Source of the DNA: Vampirovibrionales bacterium
Lineage (GTDB): Bacteria; Cyanobacteriota; Vampirovibrionia; Vampirovibrionales; JAJTHC01
NCBI GenBank assembly: GCA_021299615.1
Contig: JAJTHC010000049.1
Coordinates: 1-5,342 of the forward strand
Length of the DNA: 5,342 nucleotides
Direction: 5' to 3'
Shown here piece by piece: positions 1 to 5,342 of the stretch. Position 1 is the first letter of the stretch. Each line of letters starts with the position of its first letter. Under the pieces are notes generated by a model that saw nothing but the letters and a program-made list of their open reading frames with translations, made no database searches and was not told where the DNA came from. A program made the translations under genes and the position numbers.

Positions 1-216
1 GGCAACATTTGGCATGCACCACGACGCAAGCCACGCAAGAAAGCCAAGAAGTTCAACAAAACAAACGCCACATCCACCGTAAAAGAACTACCAGCAGATC
101 TTGAGCCTCTAGCAAAAGAGGCTCCTGCATCAGCCAGCCCTGTGTCGGAAGTGGACACGGATCGTCAAGCCGTTGAAGAAAACGAAACCAATCCCTTACC
201 CCTAGAAGAGGCTTAG
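1..216 (+). CDS. 3' end of an unidentified gene (C-terminal 71 residues)
   Basis: An open frame runs from the left edge to a TAG at 214-216; the start lies outside the window. The visible tail begins GNIWHAP, continues with a strongly basic patch (RRKPRKKAKK, visible residues 8-17), and then becomes acidic and rich in Ala, Pro and Glu (E-V-D-T-D, V-E-E-N-E, and a terminal L-E-E-A). This is a low-complexity, probably disordered C-terminal extension; no enzymatic motif is visible. Basic-then-acidic tails occur on RNA- or DNA-binding proteins, but that is only a compositional hint and I do not recognise the family. It is followed after 80 bp by glgX on the same strand, and I see no convincing terminator between them, so co-transcription is possible. 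That it codes is inferred from the uninterrupted frame and its stop just before the next gene. Confidence 0.6.
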   Translation, partial: GNIWHAPRRKPRKKAKKFNKTNATSTVKELPADLEPLAKEAPASASPVSEVDTDRQAVEENETNPLPLEEA

Positions 217-239
217 AAAAACAAAAAACGTTCCCTTTT

Positions 240-270
240 TTGAGTCAATAGAGTATAGTAGAGGTATAAA
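240..270 (+). promoter_or_regulatory. possible sigma70-type promoter for glgX
   Basis: TTGAGT at 240-245 could be a -35 box and TATAAA at 265-270 a -10 box, but the 19-bp spacer is longer than ideal. TATAGT at 254-259 and 273-278 are alternative -10 boxes without a good -35. The leader is AT-rich and lies directly upstream of glgX. This is a pattern match only. Confidence 0.3.
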
Positions 271-281
271 CCTATAGTAGA
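254..281 (+). repeat. 9-bp direct repeat in the glgX leader
   Basis: TATAGTAGA occurs at 254-262 and again at 273-281, 19 bp apart start to start, flanking the candidate -10 box TATAAA (265-270). The position would suit an operator or an initially transcribed region, but such AT-rich repeats also arise by chance. No known regulator site is recognised. Confidence 0.35.
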
Positions 282-296
282 CTTAGAGAGAGATAC

Positions 297-2519
297 ATGC
301 ACGGCATTCCCAAAAAACGATACGGCGAACTCATTACACAAAAAGGCGTCCCCTACCCACTGGGAGCATCCTACGACGGTTGTGGCGTCAACTTTGCGAT
401 TTTTTCTTCCACCGCAAGCAAGGTGGAACTCTGCTTCTTTGACGGCGTGAAATCTCGCAGGGAATCCATTCGCATTCCCCTCAACACCAAAACAAACCAT
501 GTGTGGCACATTTATATTGAAGGCTTGCAACCTGGGCAACTCTACGGATACCGCATCCACGGGGCGTATGACCCTGAACATGGGCAACGATTCAACCCTC
601 GCAAGGTGCTGTTGGATCCGTATGCCAAGGCGGTGGCTCGCCAAGTGAAAGATGTGGATATCCTCTACGGCTATAAAGTCGGGCATGCCAAGCAAGATTT
701 TGCCATTGACAACCGAGATTCCGCCCCTTACGCTCCTTTGGGCGTGGTGGTGGATGACGCCTTTTCTTGGGGCGATGATGCCCCCCCTCATATCCCGATG
801 GAAGACACGATTGTGCTGGAATCGCATGTTAAAGGCTCCACCATGTTGAATTCTGCCCTGCCTGCGGCTATGCGAGGCACGTACGCCGCCCTAGGTAGCG
901 ATGCCATGATTCAATACTATAAGGAACTCGGCGTTACCACGATTGAGCTATTGCCTGTGCATGCTTTTATCGATGAGCCTCACCTAAAAGATACAGAACT
1001 GGTGAATTATTGGGGCTATAATACGCTGAACTATTTTTCACCGCATCCGTATTATGCGATGACGAAAGATCCGCATGATGTCGTGCGTGAATTTAAATCC
1101 ATGGTGCGAAGCCTGCACAAAGCAGGGCTTGAAGTCGTGCTGGACGTCGTCTATAACCACACCTGCGAAGGCAACCATATGGGAGCCACCTTCAGTTGGA
1201 AGGGCATCGACAACCAAGCCTATTACCGCACTGTGCCTGAATCGAGCCGTTTTTACATGGATTTTACAGGTTGTGGCAACACGTTGGATAGCACCAGCCC
1301 TCCTGCGTTGACGATGATTTTAGATAGCCTACGGTATTGGGTAAGCGAAATGCATGTGGATGGCTTCCGCTTCGATTTGACGTCTGCCTTAGCCCGTGAA
1401 CACTTTGATTTTTCCACCAAAGCCGCCTTCTTTCAAGCCATCGCTCAAGATCCCATCCTCAAGCGAGTCAAGCTTTTTGCCGAACCGTGGGACACAGGCG
1501 TCGGCGGCTATCAAGTCGGGAACTTCCCCTTAGGTTGGTCGGAATGGAACGGTCGCTACCGAGACACCGTGCGTGCCTTTTGGAATCAGCAACACGCCAC
1601 GCTCAACCAGCTGGCGACTCGTTTGGCAGGTTCGAGCGATTTGTTTCAACATAACGGTAGGCATCCGTATAATAGCCTCAATTTTGTGACCTGTCACGAC
1701 GGCTTTAGTTTAGAAGATTTGGTGAGCTATAACGGCAAGCACAACGAAGCCAACGGCGAAAATAATCGTGACGGCACCAACGACAACCGCAGTTACAACG
1801 GCGGAGCAGAAGGCGTCACCAAGGATGCCAACATTCTTGCCGAACGTCAGCGTCGTAAGCGTAATTTAATGACGACCTTGCTTTTTTCCGTCGGCACGCC
1901 GATGATTTTAGCAGGCGATGAATTAAGCCGTACCCAACAAGGCAATAACAACACCTATTGTCAAGACAACGAATTGTCTTGGTTGAATTGGGACTTTGAA
2001 AATAATCCTGAAAAGCGGGATTTCTTTCAATTTACCTGTAAAGCCATCGATGTTCGTCAAAGCCTCGCTGCCTTCAAACGTCGTACCTTTTTTACAGGTA
2101 CGCCTAGTCCCAAAAGTGGCATCCCTGATGTCACATGGTGGCGTGCCACTGGTAAGCCTCTTTCTATAGATGACTGGCATAACCCGAGCTTGCGCTGTAT
2201 GGGCTTGTTGATTGACGGTAAAGCGAACCGTAAGTTTTGCGACAACCCCAACGCCGATTTTTCAAGCGTGTTATTGCTGATTAACGATCAACCCAACGAC
2301 GAGCAGTTTTACCTGCCGACGCATCGTAGCGATCATACGCCTTGGGAAGTTTTGCTCGATACCGCTTCCCCCAACGGATCGCCACGCTTTGAGCAGGTGG
2401 AATGGATGCCTCATACGCTCTTTCCCATTCAAGCGAAGAGTGTGGTCGTTTTAAAAATGATGACGCCTCCGCCGAGTGGGGCTTTTGGCAAGGGCTTATT
2501 TTTGACGTCCTTGGTTTAG
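297..2519 (+). CDS. glgX: glycogen debranching enzyme GlgX (GH13 isoamylase/TreX type)
   Basis: This cytoplasmic enzyme hydrolyses alpha-1,6 branch linkages in glycogen or in the limit dextrin left by glycogen phosphorylase, releasing malto-oligosaccharides. The 740-residue protein appears full length. An N-terminal CBM48-like beta domain (about residues 15-110, starting at YPLGAS) precedes the GH13 barrel. All four conserved regions are present: DVVYNH at 283-288; GFRFD at 356-360, with Arg358 and the nucleophile Asp360; FAEPWD at 394-399, with the acid/base Glu396; and FVTCHDG at 463-469, with the stabilising Asp468. The debrancher-specific stretches KHNEANGE (481-488) and CQDNELSWLNWD (555-566) separate it from alpha-amylase and branching enzyme. 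A C-terminal beta domain follows. The ATG at 297 has only a weak purine-rich ribosome site (AGAGAGAGA, 285-293), but it places the CBM48 correctly. The stop codon overlaps the Shine-Dalgarno of the next small gene, which suggests co-transcription. No glgA, glgB, glgC or glgP gene is visible here. Confidence 0.96.
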   Translation: MHGIPKKRYGELITQKGVPYPLGASYDGCGVNFAIFSSTASKVELCFFDGVKSRRESIRIPLNTKTNHVWHIYIEGLQPGQLYGYRIHGAYDPEHGQRFNPRKVLLDPYAKAVARQVKDVDILYGYKVGHAKQDFAIDNRDSAPYAPLGVVVDDAFSWGDDAPPHIPMEDTIVLESHVKGSTMLNSALPAAMRGTYAALGSDAMIQYYKELGVTTIELLPVHAFIDEPHLKDTELVNYWGYNTLNYFSPHPYYAMTKDPHDVVREFKSMVRSLHKAGLEVVLDVVYNHTCEGNHMGATFSWKGIDNQAYYRTVPESSRFYMDFTGCGNTLDSTSPPALTMILDSLRYWVSEMHVDGFRFDLTSALAREHFDFSTKAAFFQAIAQDPILKRVKLFAEPWDTGVGGYQVGNFPLGWSEWNGRYRDTVRAFWNQQHATLNQLATRLAGSSDLFQHNGRHPYNSLNFVTCHDGFSLEDLVSYNGKHNEANGENNRDGTNDNRSYNGGAEGVTKDANILAERQRRKRNLMTTLLFSVGTPMILAGDELSRTQQGNNNTYCQDNELSWLNWDFENNPEKRDFFQFTCKAIDVRQSLAAFKRRTFFTGTPSPKSGIPDVTWWRATGKPLSIDDWHNPSLRCMGLLIDGKANRKFCDNPNADFSSVLLLINDQPNDEQFYLPTHRSDHTPWEVLLDTASPNGSPRFEQVEWMPHTLFPIQAKSVVVLKMMTPPPSGAFGKGLFLTSLV

Positions 2520-2523
2520 GAGG
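2518..2523 (+). promoter_or_regulatory. strong ribosome binding site overlapping the glgX stop
   Basis: AGGAGG shares its first two bases with the glgX TAG (2517-2519). It lies 9 nt before ATG 2533 and 6 nt before an in-frame TTG at 2530. It supports translation of the following small gene and close, possibly coupled, translation with glgX. I prefer ATG over TTG as the commoner start, but the spacing to TTG is also good. Confidence 0.7.
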
Positions 2524-2532
2524 TCTTCTTTG

Positions 2533-2712
2533 ATGGGTTTTTGGATTTTTTTCATCTATGTGTTCATCTATGTGTTCATCTATGTGCCTCTTGCCTGGCT
2601 TATTGGCGTATTCATAATTCGGCTTGTTGGCAGGTTCATATATCTTTTATTCTCTTACTTATCAGAAAAATCCAAGAAAATAGTTAGCAAAGCAACCCAA
2701 AAACAATATTGA
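2533..2712 (+). CDS. small hypothetical membrane protein (59 aa)
   Basis: I do not recognise the family. Residues 3-29 are almost wholly hydrophobic and aromatic, including three consecutive FIYV units (residues 7-18), and would form one transmembrane helix. After R30 and R34, a second short hydrophobic stretch (35-43) follows. The tail from residue 45 on is basic and polar, with several lysines (K46, K48, K49, K53, K57), and by the positive-inside rule probably lies in the cytoplasm. An AGGAGG at 2518-2523 supports it as a real gene; an in-frame TTG at 2530 would add one residue. It starts 13 nt after the glgX stop and a terminator lies about 40 nt after its end, so it is probably the last gene of the glgX transcript. 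It is clearly more AT-rich than glgX or hppA, as unconserved small genes or recently acquired DNA often are. Nothing ties it functionally to glycogen except position. Confidence 0.6.
   Translation: MGFWIFFIYVFIYVFIYVPLAWLIGVFIIRLVGRFIYLLFSYLSEKSKKIVSKATQKQY
2551..2586 (+). repeat. perfect 12-bp tandem repeat, three copies
   Basis: The unit TTCATCTATGTG occurs at 2551-2562, 2563-2574 and 2575-2586 without mismatch, inside the small membrane-protein gene. Each copy encodes Phe-Ile-Tyr-Val. Because the unit is four codons, copy-number change would lengthen or shorten the membrane helix without shifting the frame. Confidence 0.95.
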
Positions 2713-2752
2713 GCCATAAGCATTCGAGCAATAAAACACGTCGCCGCTTAAA

Positions 2753-2783
2753 CAAGTGTACTAATTTTAGTACTTGCTTTTTT
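2753..2783 (+). terminator. rho-independent terminator after the glgX unit
   Basis: CAAGT (2753-2757) pairs with ACTTG (2772-2776) and ACTA (2760-2763) pairs with TAGT (2768-2771), leaving a GT bulge (2758-2759) and an ATTT loop. One C and then six T (2778-2783) follow. The stem is AT-rich but the T tract is good, and the site lies 40 nt after the small gene's stop. It separates the glgX unit from hppA. Confidence 0.75.
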
Positions 2784-2942
2784 AATATGTTTTAGGTTTA
2801 ATAGGAAATATCTTGTATTGTGGAGCCAGTTCATCATCAATTTTTTATATGAAATAATGGATTCATTGAATTGAAGAACATCTGCTATTAAACACCTTTT
2901 TTAACACTTAGATATAACAGAAAGTATAAAGAGACTAAACGA

Positions 2943-5048
2943 ATGGAACAAACTTTATTATATGTTGCCTTGGCTGCTGGACTCTTCGCCTTAATTTATG
3001 GTGTAGTGACTCGTGGTCAGATTTTAGCCCTCCCTGCGGGTAATGAGAAAATGCAAGAAATTGCAGCCGCCATTAAAGAAGGGGCATCCGCCTACATGAA
3101 TCGCCAGTATTCAGCGATTTCTCTTGCGGCAATTATTCTAGCTGTTTTGATGTTTTTCTTGTACACCAATGTAAAAGGGGTGGGTTATGCCACTTTTATG
3201 ACCAGTGGTTTCTTGGTTGGGGCATTCTTAAGCGGATTAGCAGGCTACATCGGCATGTTTGTTTCCGTTAACGCCAACGTTCGTACCGCAGAAGCGGCTC
3301 GTTCAGGCATGAACCCTGCTCTTGCTGTTGCCTTTAAAGGCGGAGCCGTCACAGGTTTATTGGTTGTTGGTTTAGCCTTAATCGGCGTAACTGGCTTTTA
3401 CATGCTGGTTCAAGATGCCCCTGATATGATTCCAACCCTTGCAGGTTTGGCGTTTGGCTCTTCATTGATTTCCGTGTTTGCTCGTTTGGGCGGTGGTATT
3501 TTCACCAAAGCGGCCGATGTAGGGGCAGATTTGGTGGGTAAGATTGAAGCAGGCATCCCTGAAGATGATCCTCGTAACCCTGGTGTTATTGCGGACAACG
3601 TGGGCGACAACGTCGGTGACTGTGCTGGTATGGCAGCCGATTTGTTTGAAACCTATGCCGTTACGATCGTGGCTGCGATGTTGTTGGGTCACTTATTGTT
3701 TAAGGATACGTCTGCAGCGTTGATTTATCCATTATTGTTAGGTGCCTTGTCAATTATTTCTTCTATTATTGGGACTTACTTTGTGAAAGTCGGTTCAGAC
3801 AACAATCCGATGAATGCCTTGTACAAAGGTTTTTATGTTGCGATTACTCTTTCCATGGTTATGATTACGTTTGCGACTTTGAAGTTCTTCCCTAATGGGA
3901 TTGCGGATTTGTCTGCCGTTCAGTTGATCGTCTCTTCGGCGATTGGTATTATGGTAACACTGGGTTCCGTTTTCGTAACCAACTATTACACCGCAACAGA
4001 GTTTCGTCCTGTTCAAGAAGTGGCTGAAGCCTCTGAATCAGGTCATGGTACCAACGTTATTGCTGGTTTAGCAATCGGCATGGAAGCGACGGCCGCTCCT
4101 GTTATTTTAATCTGTCTCGGTATTTTGACGTCCTTTATGATGGGTGGACTTTACGGTGTAGCCATCGCTGCAGTAGCGATGCTTTCCATGGCTGGCATTG
4201 TCATCGCCTTGGATGCCTTTGGTCCCATTACGGACAACGCTGGTGGTATCGCCGAAATGGCGGGTATGCCTTCTGAAGTGCGTGCCATTACCGATCCCCT
4301 AGACGCCGTGGGTAACACCACAAAAGCGATTACCAAGGGTTACGCCATTGGTTCTGCAGGATTAGCAGCAGTTGTTCTGTTCTCCTCGTACATTATCGAT
4401 TTAGAAGATGCTGCTCGTGTGGCTGGGGATGTTGCCCTTTCCGTACCAGGTGCGATTCAAGGACTCTTTAGCTTAGGCGATCCTTTAGTGGTTGTGGGCT
4501 TATTCATTGGTGGATTAGTGCCTTACCTCTTTAGTGCGATGGCGATGAAAGCGGTGGGTCGTGCAGCTGGTTCTGTTGTGAACGAAGTGCGTCGCCAGTT
4601 CAAGGAAAAACCTGGTATTATGGAAGGTACGGATCGTCCTGATTACGCCACCTGTGTGGATATTGTGACGCAATCCGCCTTGAAGCAAATGGTGGTTCCT
4701 GCTTTGTTACCTGTTTTGGTTCCGATTGCCTTGTTGTTTGTGGGTAACTTACTCACTACGCAAGAATACGCCAGTATCAAAATGATTGGTGGTATGTTGA
4801 TGGGTAGCATCGTGACAGGCTTGTTTGTGGGTATTTCCATGACCAGCGGTGGTGGTGCTTGGGACAACGCCAAGAAGTATATCGAAGATGGTCACCATGG
4901 TGGCAAAGGTTCCTTTGCTCATGCGGCGGCGATTACAGGCGACACGGTCGGGGATCCTTACAAGGATACGGCCGGTCCTGCGGTGAACCCTGTGATTAAA
5001 ATCATTAACTTGGTTGCCTTGTTATTGGTACCATTCTTGATCGGTTAA
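2943..5048 (+). CDS. hppA: K+-independent proton-pumping membrane pyrophosphatase
   Basis: This inner-membrane protein hydrolyses pyrophosphate and uses the energy to move H+ across the membrane; the family works as a homodimer of about 16 helices per subunit. The 701-residue protein is full length and very hydrophobic throughout. The substrate-binding signature is intact: DVGADLVGK (192-200), EDDPRNPGVIADNVGDNVGD (207-226) and the following DLFETY (233-238). FGPITDNAGGIAEM (426-439) and the C-terminal GGGAWDNAKK (636-645) and GDTVGDPYKDTAGPAVNP (666-683) are also intact. GNTTKAITKG (457-466) carries Lys461 and Thr464, the pair found in K+-independent H+ pumps; K+-dependent members have Ala and usually Gly or Ala there. 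The ATG at 2943 gives a typical N-terminus beginning with a membrane helix; its ribosome site is weak (AAAGAG, 2928-2933). Terminators on both sides suggest a single-gene transcript, although I could not fix a promoter in the AT-rich spacer upstream. Confidence 0.97.
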   Translation: MEQTLLYVALAAGLFALIYGVVTRGQILALPAGNEKMQEIAAAIKEGASAYMNRQYSAISLAAIILAVLMFFLYTNVKGVGYATFMTSGFLVGAFLSGLAGYIGMFVSVNANVRTAEAARSGMNPALAVAFKGGAVTGLLVVGLALIGVTGFYMLVQDAPDMIPTLAGLAFGSSLISVFARLGGGIFTKAADVGADLVGKIEAGIPEDDPRNPGVIADNVGDNVGDCAGMAADLFETYAVTIVAAMLLGHLLFKDTSAALIYPLLLGALSIISSIIGTYFVKVGSDNNPMNALYKGFYVAITLSMVMITFATLKFFPNGIADLSAVQLIVSSAIGIMVTLGSVFVTNYYTATEFRPVQEVAEASESGHGTNVIAGLAIGMEATAAPVILICLGILTSFMMGGLYGVAIAAVAMLSMAGIVIALDAFGPITDNAGGIAEMAGMPSEVRAITDPLDAVGNTTKAITKGYAIGSAGLAAVVLFSSYIIDLEDAARVAGDVALSVPGAIQGLFSLGDPLVVVGLFIGGLVPYLFSAMAMKAVGRAAGSVVNEVRRQFKEKPGIMEGTDRPDYATCVDIVTQSALKQMVVPALLPVLVPIALLFVGNLLTTQEYASIKMIGGMLMGSIVTGLFVGISMTSGGGAWDNAKKYIEDGHHGGKGSFAHAAAITGDTVGDPYKDTAGPAVNPVIKIINLVALLLVPFLIG

Positions 5049-5066
5049 TCGATTGTAGAAAAGCCC

Positions 5067-5102
5067 AAATAGAATTAGCTCCTTCGGGAGCTTTTTCTAT
5101 TT
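5067..5102 (+). terminator. strong rho-independent terminator after hppA
   Basis: The inner stem AGCTCC (5077-5082) pairs with GGAGCT (5087-5092) around a TTCG loop closed by C-G, an exceptionally stable tetraloop. An outer stem AAATAGAA (5067-5074) pairs with TTCTATTT (5095-5102) across a symmetric TT/TT internal loop. On the + strand the inner hairpin is followed by a run of five T (5092-5096) that includes the last stem base. The near-symmetric form may also terminate on the - strand. It starts 18 nt after the hppA stop. Confidence 0.93.
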
Positions 5103-5111
5103 AGACTCTCC

Positions 5112-5118
5112 AAAGGAG
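5112..5118 (+). promoter_or_regulatory. ribosome binding site of the disrupted gene
   Basis: AAAGGAG lies 5 nt before ATG 5124, the best-matched Shine-Dalgarno with ATG in the window together with that at 2518. It fixes the start of the short reading frame and shows that a genuine gene begins here. It begins only 9 nt after the terminator stem ends. Confidence 0.8.
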
Positions 5119-5123
5119 CCATT

Positions 5124-5207
5124 ATGAAACTGACGGCGAAAGAAATACGCTTTATGGTGAGCGAACCGTATTATAGTCGTGGCTACAGCTACTATAGACA
5201 AGTTTAG
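5124..5207 (+). pseudogene. 5' fragment of a gene broken by the element at 5193 (SWIM zinc-finger-like N-terminus)
   Basis: The frame starts with a good ribosome site and reads 27 residues to a TAG at 5205-5207. Codons 1-23 (5124-5192) are native sequence; codons 24-27 and the stop come from the left inverted repeat of the element starting at 5193. The native part, with E-P-Y-Y-S-R-G-Y-S-Y-Y at 14-24, resembles the short motif (Y/F)xRGxxYY that opens the N-terminal region of bacterial SWIM zinc-finger proteins, including SNF2-type helicases with an N-terminal SWIM domain. The zinc-binding cysteines would come later and are not in the window, so this assignment is tentative. The rest of the gene, if it survives, lies to the right of the window. 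With a terminator just upstream and no room for a promoter between it and the ribosome site, expression would depend on readthrough or a promoter overlapping the terminator. Confidence 0.6.
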
Positions 5208-5219
5208 AGTTTTCTGTAC
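5193..5219 (+). repeat. left terminal inverted repeat of the MITE
   Basis: 27 bp starting TATAGACAAG; it differs from the right repeat at three positions (6, 15 and 17 of the repeat). It contains the in-frame TAG (5205-5207) that ends the disrupted gene. Confidence 0.85.
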
Positions 5220-5221
5220 CG

Positions 5222-5286
5222 TAGGCTATTCTAGGAGCCTAGACTCGCAGATGTGTGAGGTGTACAGAGACGTACATAAGCACATC
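5222..5286. repeat. internal stem-loops of the MITE
   Basis: Two dyads lie inside the element. The first pairs TAGGCT (5222-5227) with AGCCTA (5236-5241), and competes with an overlapping dyad TCTAGG (5230-5235) / CCTAGA (5238-5243). The second pairs GATGTG (5250-5255) with CACATC (5281-5286) and, inside it, TGTAC (5261-5265) with GTACA (5272-5276) around an AGAGAC loop. With the terminal repeats paired, the transcript would fold into one long branched hairpin. Confidence 0.6.
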
Positions 5287-5315
5287 GAGAATCGTAGCGA
5301 CAACGAAGAGACACT

Positions 5316-5342
5316 GTACAGAAAATTATAAACTTGGCTATA
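5316..5342 (-). repeat. right terminal inverted repeat of the MITE
   Basis: On the - strand it reads TATAGCCAAGTTTA and then on to TTTTCTGTAC, matching the left repeat at 24 of 27 positions. Its outer edge is the last base of the window. Confidence 0.85.

Larger units (their letters stand above)
5193..5342. mobile_element. MITE-like non-autonomous element, about 150 bp, Correia-like architecture
   Basis: The two ends are imperfect inverted repeats: 5193-5219 matches the reverse complement of 5316-5342 at 24 of 27 positions (both start TATAG, then CAAGTTTA and TTTTCTGTAC). The interior is about 96 bp with no significant open frame, so it cannot encode a transposase. TA at each outer edge fits a TA target duplication, as made by IS630/Tc1-type and some IS5-type transposases. 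Size, TATAG ends and TA target recall the Neisseria Correia elements, but the repeat sequence itself differs beyond the first five bases, so I call it Correia-like in form only. It interrupts the gene starting at 5124. The right flank is not visible, so the target duplication cannot be confirmed. Confidence 0.75.

Noticed and set aside
272..290. CTATAG...CTTAGAG before glgX resembling the MITE's left end
   Set aside because: Only CTATAG and TTAGAG match, with different spacing, and there is no partner repeat; more likely chance in AT-rich DNA.
213..827. 204-codon open frame on the - strand across the start of glgX
   Set aside because: It lies almost wholly antisense to the conserved CBM48 region of glgX, shows no recognisable motif, and follows from glgX codon bias.
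652..1311. Short + strand frames in other phases inside glgX (652-849 and 1075-1311)
   Set aside because: They overlap intact glgX coding sequence, have no ribosome site I would trust and encode no recognisable domain.
2551..2586. CRISPR-like array
   Set aside because: The 12-bp units are directly adjacent with no spacers and are in frame within a coding region.
2713..2942. Possible tRNA, small RNA or peptide gene in the spacer before hppA
   Set aside because: Apart from the terminator at 2753-2783 I found no cloverleaf, no convincing ribosome site and only very short frames. Several TATAAA/TATTAA-like boxes exist, but none with a well-spaced -35 and a sensible leader.
3410..3692. Overlapping - strand frames inside hppA
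   Set aside because: They are antisense to the most conserved part of the pyrophosphatase signature, and two different frames are open there, as expected for shadows of a strongly biased gene.
5193..5342. Calling the element a true Neisseria Correia element
   Set aside because: Only the TATAG ends, size and TA target match what I recall; the rest of the terminal repeat differs, so family identity is not supported.

Overview
The window looks like ordinary bacterial chromosome, most likely from a Gram-negative proteobacterium. This rests on gene content (GlgX-type debranching enzyme, proteobacterial-style H+-pyrophosphatase), moderate GC, and a small TA-flanked inverted-repeat element of the kind common in Neisseria-like and related genomes. 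I cannot name a genus from the sequence alone. All supported genes are on the + strand.

Layout, left to right. (1) Bases 1-216 are the 3' end of an unidentified gene with a basic patch followed by an acidic, proline-rich tail. (2) An 80-bp gap with a possible promoter and a 9-bp direct repeat leads into glgX (297-2519), a complete GH13 glycogen debranching enzyme with all catalytic motifs. (3) A strong Shine-Dalgarno overlaps the glgX stop codon and serves a small AT-rich gene (2533-2712) for a 59-residue membrane protein with a perfect 3 x 12-bp tandem repeat. A rho-independent terminator at 2753-2783 closes this unit. (4) After an AT-rich spacer in which I see no gene (2713-2942, apart from the terminator) comes hppA (2943-5048), a complete membrane-bound proton-pumping pyrophosphatase with the K+-independent signature, followed by a strong terminator (5067-5102). 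(5) A gene with an excellent Shine-Dalgarno starts at 5124 but is cut after about 23 codons by a 150-bp MITE-like element (5193-5342). The element has 27-bp imperfect terminal inverted repeats and TA ends, and its left repeat supplies the stop codon. The window ends exactly at the outer edge of the right repeat.

How the genes relate: glgX (release of glucan chains from glycogen) and hppA (use of pyrophosphate to pump protons) are both central energy-metabolism genes. PPi is produced by ADP-glucose synthesis, but the terminator between them and the separate spacer argue against one operon. The least ordinary part is the right edge, with a broken SWIM-like gene and a MITE. I found no evidence for a CRISPR array, toxin-antitoxin pair, phage module or other complex undescribed system.
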